From assembly GCA_036258055.1 (NCBI GenBank), contig DATAEK010000338.1, positions 1-28,399 on the forward strand: 28,399 nt of DNA. Direction: 5' to 3'. Every line of letters begins with the position of its first letter. Within the stretch, counting starts at the first letter, position 1. This DNA comes from DATAEK01 sp036258055. GTDB lineage: Bacteria; Acidobacteriota; Vicinamibacteria; Vicinamibacterales; 2-12-FULL-66-21. The position numbers were made by a program, and so were the translations under genes. The notes under the pieces were generated by a model that was not told the DNA's origin, searched no databases, and worked only from the letters and a program-made list of their open reading frames with translations. Of this stretch, positions 8,386-15,360 are shown piece after piece.

Positions 8386-8414
8386 ACTATCCGGCGTCGG
8401 AAGGCATCCGTCAA
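8386..8414 (-). promoter_or_regulatory. Sigma-70-type promoter for the kinase/LytTR operon, probably leaderless
   Basis: On the minus strand: -35 TTGACG (8414-8409), a 17-base spacer, -10 GATAGT (8391-8386), then 8 bases to the ATG at 8377. The transcription start would fall at or next to the start codon, giving little or no leader, and there is no ribosome site. Box quality and spacing are good; actual use is inferred. Confidence 0.65.
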
Positions 8415-8478
8415 GAGCTCTATCCGCACACGGAGACCTTCGTGCCCGTAGCTGGCCGACCGGAATCGTCAGTTGGTC

Positions 8479-8494
8479 ACGCCGACGTCGGCGT
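8479..8494. promoter_or_regulatory. 16-bp perfect palindrome, candidate operator
   Basis: ACGCCGACGTCGGCGT is a perfect inverted repeat in the 163-base gap between the PP2C-type gene and the kinase gene, about 65 bases upstream of the kinase -35 box. No T tract follows on either strand, so a terminator is unlikely. It could bind a dimeric regulator or be a chance GC palindrome. Confidence 0.4.
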
Positions 8495-8540
8495 TCGTCA
8501 CGCGGGAAAGAATTTCGTCCCTAAAGTCCTTTCTATGCCT

Positions 8541-9683
8541 TTATTCGGCGGCCATCACAATTAATGTCGCGTCGTCCTGAAAACGGCCGCCAGTGAAGTC
8601 CGCGACCGCCTGCGCGAGCCTCGCCTGCAGCGCGGGCGCGCTGCAGACGCGATTCTCGACGGCCAGTGCGATCAGTTGCTCCTCGCCGAATTCCAGGTCC
8701 TGCGCGTTGCGTGCTTCGGTGATGCCATCGGTGAACAGGATCAGGCGATCGCCGCAGCCCACCGTCACTCGTCCCTGCTCGTAGGCACCATCCGGAAAGA
8801 TGCCGAGTACGGCACCGCCGGAGTCGAGCCGTTCGACGTCGCCGTTCGCGCGGACGAGGATCGGCGCGTAGTGCCCTGCGTTCGAGAAAGTCAGAGTGCC
8901 GAGGTCCGCGTCGACCACGCAGTAGAAGAAGCTGATGAAGCGTCCTTCGGCGATGTGTCCACAGAGGATGCGATTGACCTGCTGGCACAACTCCGACGGC
9001 TGCGCCGCGTCAGTCGCAAAGGCGCGCACCGCGGCCTGCAGGTTCGACATCAGGAGCGCCGCAGGAATTCCCTTGCCCACCACGTCCGCGATCGAGAGAG
9101 CGAGGCGATTCTCGCCGAACGACAAGGCATCGAAGCAGTCACCGCCGACGCCCGACGCGGGCTGCCACCAGCTCGCGATCTCCCATCCGTCGATCTGCGG
9201 CATCGTCGACGGAAGGAGCTTGCGCTGAATGCGACGCGCCTCTTCGAGCTCACGCTGCTCGAGCTCGGCACGATGACGTCGCGCCCGTCCGTCCTCGATT
9301 TCCGCCCGCAACGTGGCGACGAGTTGACCGTTGTCCCACGGCTTCTGCACGAAGTCCCGGACGCCGCGCCGCATCGCCTCGACGGCCAGGTCGACCGATC
9401 CCCAGCCGGTCATGACGACGACTGGTAGCATGCCGTCAATGGCCTGCACGCGCGCGAGCAGATCGATGCCTTCCCGCCCCGAGGTCGTGTCACCCGTGTA
9501 GTTGAGGTCCATGAGCAGGAGGTCGAAGGTGCGGGTGCCGACCGCCGTGAGGACGGCCTCCGGCGACATTACCGCCTCCATCTCGATGCCTTCGCCCTTG
9601 AGCAGCAGTTGCAGCGCGTCGAGAAGATCCGGCTGATCGTCAGCGATGAGGACGCGAGGTTGAACCGCACAGGTGGTGCTCAT
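8541..9683 (-). CDS. Response regulator with PP2C/SpoIIE-type serine phosphatase output
   Basis: 380 residues from the ATG at 9683. The frame is open further upstream, but that extension is not receiver-like and runs into the divergent ADOP gene. The receiver (10-130) has Asp15-Asp16, phospho-acceptor Asp59 in LLLMDLNYTG, Thr92 and Lys114 in FVQKPW. A coiled-coil linker (about 128-160, ELEQRELEEARRIQRKLLP) leads to a PP2C/RsbU-type phosphatase (165-378) with VGGDCFDA (179-186), SIADVVGKG, NAGHYAP, FTDGITEA and the final DDATLIV metal-binding motif. Such proteins dephosphorylate anti-anti-sigma factors or similar Ser/Thr targets on phosphorylation. No partner switch gene (STAS protein or HPK-like anti-sigma) lies in the window, so its target is elsewhere. 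The start has no obvious ribosome site. Confidence 0.92.
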   Translation of the reverse strand: MSTTCAVQPRVLIADDQPDLLDALQLLLKGEGIEMEAVMSPEAVLTAVGTRTFDLLLMDLNYTGDTTSGREGIDLLARVQAIDGMLPVVVMTGWGSVDLAVEAMRRGVRDFVQKPWDNGQLVATLRAEIEDGRARRHRAELEQRELEEARRIQRKLLPSTMPQIDGWEIASWWQPASGVGGDCFDALSFGENRLALSIADVVGKGIPAALLMSNLQAAVRAFATDAAQPSELCQQVNRILCGHIAEGRFISFFYCVVDADLGTLTFSNAGHYAPILVRANGDVERLDSGGAVLGIFPDGAYEQGRVTVGCGDRLILFTDGITEARNAQDLEFGEEQLIALAVENRVCSAPALQARLAQAVADFTGGRFQDDATLIVMAAE

Positions 9684-9726
9684 GATCGGCGGCCATAGTC
9701 CAAGAGATATGCCACGGATGGTTGGA

Positions 9727-9738
9727 CGGTCCGGACCG
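9727..9738. promoter_or_regulatory. 12-bp perfect palindrome in divergent spacer
   Basis: CGGTCCGGACCG is a perfect palindrome 44 bases upstream of the PP2C-type gene start, in the 259-base spacer shared with the second ADOP gene. It is followed by AAAAG-GTGCA-CTTTT, another short inverted repeat. It is a candidate operator for either gene; no regulator family is recognised. Confidence 0.35.
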
Positions 9739-9797
9739 CTAAAAGGTGCACTTTTCTTCGACTTCGGGCCAAAAATCGCATGGTCTGGATCCGTCGC

Positions 9798-9819
9798 CGC
9801 TGTTCGCTTTCGAACAGCG
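9798..9819. repeat. Strong stem-loop in divergent spacer
   Basis: CGCTGTTCG and CGAACAGCG form a perfect 9-bp stem with loop CTTT. Outer bases (CTGG near 9785 and CCAG near 9825) can extend it with interruptions. No T tract adjoins it on either strand. It could act in DNA as an operator or in the leader RNA of the ADOP gene. Confidence 0.45.
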
Positions 9820-9942
9820 TGGTCCCAGAAGTGAGTGTGAAACGGAGATTCGATGACGTGGATCACGCGACGTTCGCCGATTTCGCAGTACGCGCCGTGG
9901 TGTGGTTCTTGCCACTGCTCCCCGGACTCTCGCGGAGACAAT

Positions 9943-12405
9943 ATGGACGGACTGGGACAGGACATTCGGTTCGCGCTGCGCAGTCTCGGGAAGGCTCCGG
10001 GTTTCGTCGCGATTGCCATCGCGACTTTGGCGCTCGGCGTCGGCGTGAACAGCGCGATCTTCACCATCGTCAACGCCGTGGTGCTCCGGCCGCTGCCGTA
10101 CGCGCACGCCGATCGGCTGGTGCGCGTGACGGCGGATGTGGCCGGGAACGCGCCGGACATCGGCATGTCGCCGCCGGAGCTCTTCGACTACCGCGATCGC
10201 GCGGACCTCTTCGATGACATCGCCGGCATCTGGCCGATCGACGCGAACGTCACGGAGATCGATCAGCCTGAGCGCGTGGAAGTCCTCCTCGCGAGCCCGT
10301 CGTATTTCTCGGTGCTCGGTGCGCACCCGGCGCTCGGTCGCGTGTTCACGCCAGACGACAACGCTCCCGGGATCGCGGAGGTTGCGGTCATCAGCGATGC
10401 GATGTGGAGGCGGCGATTCGGCGGCGCGCCGGACGTGGTGGGCCGCAAGCTGCGGATCGACGGCGACTGGTACACGGTGGTCGGCGTGATGCCGCCCGAG
10501 TTCCGGCATCCAGGTCGATCGCTTCGGACCGACGTCGAGCTCTGGGTTCCAGCCGGCTTCATCTCGAAGCCGTTCGGGAAGCCCGTGCGCGGCGCCTATT
10601 TTCTGCCGGGCGCGATCGCACGACTGAAGCCGGGCATCTCAATTGCGGAAGGGCGGCAGCGCCTCGATGCGTTCGGCCGCCGCATCAAAGCCGAATTCCC
10701 CGGCGATTACTCACCGCGCGCGAACTGGACGCCGAGACTGATCCCGCTGCGCGAAGACGTCGTGGGGCAGACTGGATCGTTGCTGCTCGTTCTGCTCGGT
10801 GCCGTCGGCCTGGTGCTGCTCATCGCGTGCACGAACGTGGCGGGGCTGCTGCTGGCCCGCGCGTCCGCGCGTCAGCGTGAACTGGCAGTACGGCGTGCCC
10901 TCGGATCGGGGCGAGGCCGGCTCGTACGGCTGCTGCTCGCCGAGAGCCTGACCTTGTCGATCGCCGGCGGCATGTGTGGGTTACTGCTCGCGATCTGGGG
11001 TGTGGATCTGCTCGTGGCGCTCGTGCCCGATCGTCTTCCCCGTATGGCCGAAGTGCGGATCGACGGCGCGGTCGTCGTCTTCACTCTCGCCGTTGCCATC
11101 GTCACCGGCGTGCTCTTTGGGCTCGCGCCCGCACTCCAGTTCTCGAACCCCGACGTGCTGGCGTCTCTCAAGGACGGCCGATCGCCCGCGTCATCCGCGC
11201 GCCGGCGGGTGCGCGCCGTCCTGGTGGCGTGCGAGTTCGCGCTGGCCGTCGTGCTGCTCGTCGGCGCGACACTCCTCGTGCGCAGCTTCTGGCGCCTGCA
11301 GCAGGTGAACACCGGCGTTGACGCGAACGGCGTGCTGACGGCTCGACTCTGGCTTCCGCAACCCAACGATCCGTCACTTGGCAAGTACGCGAAGCACGAA
11401 GCGCGAGAAGCGCTCTTCGAGAACATCATGCAGCGCCTTCGGATGCTGCCCGGAGTGACCGGCGTCGCGGCGGTACAGTCGCTGCCGCTCGACGGGAATC
11501 GCGGCGGGACAACGATCACGATCGATGGCCGCGAAACCCCCGAGGCCGCAACGCAGTTCCCTGCGGTGGCAGTCAACCTCGCTTCACAGGAATACTTCGA
11601 GTTGATGCGGATCCCGGTGAGCCGAGGCCGAGGCTTCGCGGCTGAGGACTCGCCCACGTCGACGCCCGTCATCATCATCAGCCGTGAGCTGTCGCGTCAG
11701 TACTTCCCCGATCGCGATCCCATCGGGAAGCGCATTCATTTCGGCGGTCCGCGATCGACCAATCCGTGGATGACCATTGTGGGCGTCGTAGGCGATGTGC
11801 TCGGCGATCGCCTGGACGCCCCGCCCCGGGCGACGATTTACCGGCCGTTGACACAGGCATCGAGCCTGTCGATGGGACTCGTGGTGCGATCGAGCGGCGA
11901 CATGTCGCGGCTCGAACAGGTGATGGGGCAGACGGTCCGCGAAGCTGATGCCGATTTGCCTGTCTACGCGGTACGAACGATGAAGGCAATCGAGGCCACC
12001 GCATCGGCGGCACGCCGTTTCTCGATGCGCATGCTGGGTGGCTTTGCGCTCCTCGCGCTCACCCTCGCCGCGATTGGGATCTACGGCGTGATGGCGCATC
12101 TCGTCAGTCAGCGCACGCGCGAGATCGGCATTCGCATGGCGCTCGGCGCGCGACCGGCGGCAGTCGTCGGCATGGTGGTCGCCCAAGCGGTCAGACTCGC
12201 GGGAGCGGGCGTTGCCCTCGGCCTCGTCGCAGCGTTCATGGTGACGCAGCTGATGTCAGGCATGCTGTTCCAGGTGAGCCCGACCGATCCGTGGACCTTC
12301 GTCGCAATCGGCGCGCTGATGACGATCACCGCGCTCATCGCTGCCGCGACTCCAGCTCGTCGGGCCGCTCGCGTCGATCCTATTGTCGCGCTTCGAACTG
12401 AGTAG
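9943..12405 (+). CDS. ADOP-type FtsX/MacB permease
   Basis: 820 residues, full length for the family. The start at ATG 9943 is set by GGAG 5 bases upstream and by the family N-terminus (DIRFALRSLGKAPGF); an in-frame ATG at 9853 would add an unrelated leader. Domains in order: N-terminal membrane helix (about 18-43), MacB-type periplasmic core (50-250), first FtsX block of about three helices (near 270-390) with RQRELAVRRALGSGRGRL, then the duplicated half with a further helix near 425-445, a second periplasmic core, and a C-terminal FtsX block with REIGIRMALGARPAAV and ending VDPIVALRTE. It lacks the PadR-like N-terminal domain some ADOPs carry, and no ATPase lies next to it. It is transcribed divergently from the receiver-PP2C gene. 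Substrate unknown. Confidence 0.93.
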   Translation: MDGLGQDIRFALRSLGKAPGFVAIAIATLALGVGVNSAIFTIVNAVVLRPLPYAHADRLVRVTADVAGNAPDIGMSPPELFDYRDRADLFDDIAGIWPIDANVTEIDQPERVEVLLASPSYFSVLGAHPALGRVFTPDDNAPGIAEVAVISDAMWRRRFGGAPDVVGRKLRIDGDWYTVVGVMPPEFRHPGRSLRTDVELWVPAGFISKPFGKPVRGAYFLPGAIARLKPGISIAEGRQRLDAFGRRIKAEFPGDYSPRANWTPRLIPLREDVVGQTGSLLLVLLGAVGLVLLIACTNVAGLLLARASARQRELAVRRALGSGRGRLVRLLLAESLTLSIAGGMCGLLLAIWGVDLLVALVPDRLPRMAEVRIDGAVVVFTLAVAIVTGVLFGLAPALQFSNPDVLASLKDGRSPASSARRRVRAVLVACEFALAVVLLVGATLLVRSFWRLQQVNTGVDANGVLTARLWLPQPNDPSLGKYAKHEAREALFENIMQRLRMLPGVTGVAAVQSLPLDGNRGGTTITIDGRETPEAATQFPAVAVNLASQEYFELMRIPVSRGRGFAAEDSPTSTPVIIISRELSRQYFPDRDPIGKRIHFGGPRSTNPWMTIVGVVGDVLGDRLDAPPRATIYRPLTQASSLSMGLVVRSSGDMSRLEQVMGQTVREADADLPVYAVRTMKAIEATASAARRFSMRMLGGFALLALTLAAIGIYGVMAHLVSQRTREIGIRMALGARPAAVVGMVVAQAVRLAGAGVALGLVAAFMVTQLMSGMLFQVSPTDPWTFVAIGALMTITALIAAATPARRAARVDPIVALRTE

Positions 12406-12407
12406 GG

Positions 12408-12419
12408 ATTATCGATAAT
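12408..12419. promoter_or_regulatory. 12-bp AT-rich perfect palindrome, candidate operator
   Basis: ATTATCGATAAT begins 3 bases after the ADOP stop and ends 5 bases before the -35 box of the next promoter. An AT-rich perfect palindrome in this GC-rich DNA, next to a promoter, is a reasonable operator candidate. It lacks the T run needed for a terminator. Confidence 0.4.
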
Positions 12420-12424
12420 TGACC

Positions 12425-12453
12425 TTGCAGGTATAGGACGCTGATGGTATAGT
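12425..12453 (+). promoter_or_regulatory. Sigma-70-type promoter for the small-protein pair
   Basis: -35 TTGCAG (12425-12430), 17-base spacer, -10 TATAGT (12448-12453), then 11 bases to the ATG at 12465. The predicted transcript would have a leader of only about 5 bases and no ribosome site. If translation instead begins at the GTG at 12501, the leader would be about 40 bases. Confidence 0.6.
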
Positions 12454-12464
12454 TCGCGCCTTCG

Positions 12465-12689
12465 ATGGAGAGCGTTCACCGAGAACGCGACGCTCGGTCG
12501 GTGGTCGCTGACCCCAGGATCTGTCCCTGGTGCCAGGGCAAGCTGACTTTCAAGCCCGAGTACGAGAGAGACAAGCTGCTACCAGCTGACTGGACCCTTC
12601 CAGCCGCCGATGGTGTTCCGGAATGGCTGTGCCTGGTTCCAGCGTGGGTCTGTACGACACCCTCCTGCAAGTTCCGCATACCCGCCTGA
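12465..12689 (+). CDS. Small probable zinc-ribbon protein, function unknown
   Basis: 74 residues. Cys20 and Cys23 (ICPWC) and Cys63 and Cys68 (WVCTTPSC) could bind one zinc ion as a ribbon; the second pair is spaced CxxxxC. Aromatic residues surround both knuckles (PAWVC, VPEWLC). The start at 12465 lies directly downstream of a promoter; a GTG at 12501 would remove 12 residues without touching the Cys motifs. It sits 64 bases before another small protein and is probably co-transcribed with it. I do not recognise the family. Confidence 0.55.
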   Translation: MESVHRERDARSVVADPRICPWCQGKLTFKPEYERDKLLPADWTLPAADGVPEWLCLVPAWVCTTPSCKFRIPA

Positions 12690-12753
12690 CTCTGATTCCA
12701 CTGACAGCTTCGAGCTCTACAGTCAGTCCTGACCTGGACCGAAAAGCAGGTCG

Positions 12754-13074
12754 ATGCTGTGGTTCTTCGCGAAGCAGGACGCGTGGTTGCACTATGAGAT
12801 CCGTCGTCACGTCGATGGCGACGACTACGAGCTCGTCATTACCCACGCCGATGGCAGGCAGGACATCGAGCGATACGTTCGTTCGAGCGACGTAGTCGCG
12901 CGCTCGAGGCATCTGGAAGAATCGCTTGCGGCGGATGGTTGGCAGGTACCTGAGAACACGGGCCGGACGTCGGCACGCGACTCGACAGCGACTCCGACTT
13001 ACTCCTTCGATCTGACCGTCACGCCAGGCGGCCGCAAGCGGATCGTTCCCCCGAACGATTCGAGCTCGACCTGA
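12754..13074 (+). CDS. Small conserved-looking protein, function unknown
   Basis: 106 residues, cytoplasmic, no membrane segment. Residues 1-70 look like a small folded domain: an aromatic start (MLWFFAKQDAWLHYEIRRH), then DYELVITHADGRQDIERY and a helix VVARSRHLEESLAADGW. The last 35 residues are Ser/Thr/Pro-rich and probably disordered. GCAGG lies a few bases before the ATG. The 3' 76 bases overlap, tail to tail, the end of the DUF4097 gene on the other strand. Composition and codon pattern look coding, but I cannot assign a function. Confidence 0.6.
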   Translation: MLWFFAKQDAWLHYEIRRHVDGDDYELVITHADGRQDIERYVRSSDVVARSRHLEESLAADGWQVPENTGRTSARDSTATPTYSFDLTVTPGGRKRIVPPNDSSST

Positions 13075-13946
13075 GCGCTGCCGGTGCCGAGCGTAAAAAC
13101 AGCTCGGCGGCCCCGACGGACTTCTTCTGTGGTTTTCACCGGCAGCTCCGGCCGGAATGCGCCGTTGTAGGTGCGCACGGTGAACGTAGCGTTGGTCGTC
13201 GCCGGAACGCCCATCGTGATGTTGCCATTGTGGGTGACGAAGCTGTAACGGCCGCCGTCGACGGCGACGCCGTCGTAGATGATGTTGCCGTTGACGGTGG
13301 CGACGTCCACGCTCTTCGCGTCGACCTTCGTCAACGTAATCGAGCCGTTGGTCGTTTCGGCGACGATATCGCCGCTCGAGCCGGTGATGGTGATCTTCTC
13401 GTTCACCGAGCTCGCGTTGATTCGACCTTTCGCGTTCTCGACGATGACCTCACCTTCGATCGTCTTTGCTGTCACGAATCCTGAACCGCCCTTGATCATG
13501 ATGTCGCCGCGCACGGTCTCCGCAGAGACCTCGTTCTGCGCACCGTCAACCTGGACGAACGCATAGGTGCCGTCGACCTTGACCGGCATCCACGCCGGCG
13601 CGGTGATGTCGTAATCCACGGATCCCGCGGGTCCGTTCGATGCGTCAGCGCGGACCGTGACGCCGGCCTCGGTCTGCCGGATGTTCACTTTCACGCGCGC
13701 CGAGTGACGGGCCTGCACCCGCAACGCGTCTTTCTCCCACGTGTGGATCACGACCTCGCCGGCCATGTTGTGGATCAGCAGACGTGCCCCGCGGTTGACG
13801 GAAACCGTCTGATCGGAATGGGGCGATGTGTCCTGGGGTGTCTGCGCCGCAGCTGGTGCCGCCATGAGCCCGATGACGAGCACCGCTCCTACGGCGGCGT
13901 GCCGCTGTCGCGCGGTCAGGAATGCTGTCTTCTCTGCCTGGCCCAT
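12999..13946 (-). CDS. DUF4097-family secreted beta-repeat protein
   Basis: 315 residues from the ATG at 13946, 7 bases after the anti-sigma stop. A signal peptide (about 1-35, ending APAAAQ) is followed by repeated short strands typical of DUF4097 beta-helix-like proteins, e.g. GEVVIHTWEKD, AETVRGDIMIKGGSG, EGEVIVENAKGRINASSV, ITGSSGDIVAETTNGSI, VATVNGNIIYDG and THNGNITMGVP. DUF4097 proteins often sit beside ECF sigma/anti-sigma pairs, as here, and are extracytoplasmic; their role is not well defined. It is the last gene of the sigma operon. Confidence 0.88.
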   Translation of the reverse strand: MGQAEKTAFLTARQRHAAVGAVLVIGLMAAPAAAQTPQDTSPHSDQTVSVNRGARLLIHNMAGEVVIHTWEKDALRVQARHSARVKVNIRQTEAGVTVRADASNGPAGSVDYDITAPAWMPVKVDGTYAFVQVDGAQNEVSAETVRGDIMIKGGSGFVTAKTIEGEVIVENAKGRINASSVNEKITITGSSGDIVAETTNGSITLTKVDAKSVDVATVNGNIIYDGVAVDGGRYSFVTHNGNITMGVPATTNATFTVRTYNGAFRPELPVKTTEEVRRGRRAVFTLGTGSAQVELESFGGTIRLRPPGVTVRSKE

Positions 13947-13953
13947 TTGTCCA

Positions 13954-14634
13954 TCAACTCTGCGCGTCGACGAGCGCACTGACTCGGCGGAGCAACGCGA
14001 GCTTGCGATTTCGCGCGTCCGCCAGGTGGCTGTTGAGATAGGCGTTCGCCGGATCCGCGGCAAGCGCGCGGCGGCACTGATCGATCGCGCGATCGATCGC
14101 GTCCAGGTTGTCCTGCAGGACGCGGACGGTTTCCGGATCCAGCTTGTCGCGCCCCGACTCGAGCGCCTTCTCGAGATCCGCGATGGCTTCGTCGTAGTGC
14201 GGATCGGAGAAATTGGCCGGTGTGATCTCGACAACCGGCGCGGCAGCCAGCGGGTAGAGCTCCGTCTGCGATCCACCGTGGCGCACGATCCACACGGCAC
14301 CGCCAGACAGCACCATGAGCGCGAGGCTTGCGGCCACGAGCTGAGGAAGCGTGAACGAGAATCGCCGCTGCGGTGTCAGTTTGCGAAACGGAAGGACCGG
14401 CGGAGCCGGCGGCAGGTCGAGCCGCTGTTGCACGCCCGCCCAGAGATCCGCATCGGGCGCGGTATCGGTCAGCGCGGCCGCTTGCTGTTTCACGGCGCGC
14501 AGCTCGAGCAGCGTCGCGCGGCACTCGGCGCACGTCTCGAGGTGCGACGCGATCTCGCGGCGCTCGGCGTCGCCCAGATCTTCGTCGTCGAGATAATCGG
14601 ACAGGCGATCGGTGAATGCGTCGTGCGTAGCCAT
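13954..14634 (-). CDS. Zinc-finger anti-sigma factor with one membrane helix
   Basis: 226 residues. The N-terminal zf-HC2 domain has His31-Cys35-Cys38 (HLETCAEC), the zinc anti-sigma signature, and would bind the ECF sigma factor in the cytoplasm. A helix at about 97-117 (LPQLVAASLALMVLSGGAVWIV) spans the membrane. The periplasmic part holds a helical segment with TPR-like features (DEAIADLEKALES, AIDQCRRALAADPANAYLNSHLADARN). It starts 8 bases after the sigma factor stop and is co-transcribed with it. Confidence 0.92.
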   Translation of the reverse strand: MATHDAFTDRLSDYLDDEDLGDAERREIASHLETCAECRATLLELRAVKQQAAALTDTAPDADLWAGVQQRLDLPPAPPVLPFRKLTPQRRFSFTLPQLVAASLALMVLSGGAVWIVRHGGSQTELYPLAAAPVVEITPANFSDPHYDEAIADLEKALESGRDKLDPETVRVLQDNLDAIDRAIDQCRRALAADPANAYLNSHLADARNRKLALLRRVSALVDAQS

Positions 14635-14642
14635 GGTGCCCT

Positions 14643-15296
14643 CTATCGGCTGTCCTCACTCCGACCCAACGTCAGGTGACGACGCAGCATCATGCGCGCG
14701 CGATGGAGCTGCGCTTTCGACGTGCCGGCGGAAATCTCGAGCATGGTCGCGATCTCGTGATGCTTGTAGCCTTCGATGTCGTGCAGCACGAAGATCTCGC
14801 GCGCGCCGTCGGGCAGCTTCATGAGCGACGTCTCGAAGTCCATCGAGAAATCCCGCGATCGCAGGGGCGCCGCGATCCGATCGAAGATCGCGTCGCCGTC
14901 GACAAGCCGCTGCCGCCGCGTGGCCTCGCTCCGAAAACGCTCGATGAGCACGTTCACCGTGAGCCGATGGAGCCAGGTACCGAAAGCCGAATCTCCACGG
15001 AACGTTTTGAGCTTCTGCCAGACCCGAACGAAGACATCCTGCGTGAGCTCGTCGGTGTCGCGCCCGCCGGCCATCCGCCGCACGAGGCTGTGCACCCGCG
15101 GGAGATGCGTGCGATACAGCTGCTCGAACGCGCGCACGTCGCCCGCCGCGGCCTGAGCCACGTAACCATCCGCGTCGGTCAGGACGGGACCCCGATCGCG
15201 TTCAGACCACAGTGGTGATGCTCCCGTTTCGGACAGCCAACCCCGGGGCGCCTCGGTTCCGGGCAGCAGGGCCAATGCGGCCTGCGTTGCCTCCAT
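14643..15296 (-). CDS. ECF RNA polymerase sigma factor
   Basis: 217 residues from the ATG at 15296, which has AGGAG 10 bases upstream; a GTG at 15320 would add 8 residues. Sigma-70 region 2 is at about 45-115 (AFEQLYRTHLPRVHSLVRRMAG, DELTQDVFVRVWQKLKTFRG, FGTWLHRLTVNVLIERFR). Region 4 is at about 150-210 (LPDGAREIFVLHDIEGYKHHEIATML, GTSKAQLHRARMML). The first 38 residues are a non-conserved extension, so the true start could be later. It heads an operon with the anti-sigma factor and DUF4097 protein. The signal and its promoter were not identified. Confidence 0.93.
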   Translation of the reverse strand: MEATQAALALLPGTEAPRGWLSETGASPLWSERDRGPVLTDADGYVAQAAAGDVRAFEQLYRTHLPRVHSLVRRMAGGRDTDELTQDVFVRVWQKLKTFRGDSAFGTWLHRLTVNVLIERFRSEATRRQRLVDGDAIFDRIAAPLRSRDFSMDFETSLMKLPDGAREIFVLHDIEGYKHHEIATMLEISAGTSKAQLHRARMMLRRHLTLGRSEDSR

Positions 15297-15360
15297 CGCT
15301 CGCAAGCTCCTCTCCTGCACCAGCTTGGACGGCCCTGGAGGCCAGAAAGGTTGGAACGGG

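Noticed and set aside
9801..9816. LexA-like box
   Set aside because: The repeat reads GTTCG-N4-CGAAC, the reverse order of the known CGAAC-N4-GTTCG site, and neither neighbour is an SOS gene.
9684..10166. N-terminal extension of the receiver-PP2C protein
   Set aside because: The added residues are low in hydrophobic pattern, unrelated to receivers, and overlap the divergent ADOP coding region.
12700..12727. ACTGAC/GTCAGT inverted repeat between the two small genes
   Set aside because: Only a 6-bp stem with a long loop and no T tract; may be chance.
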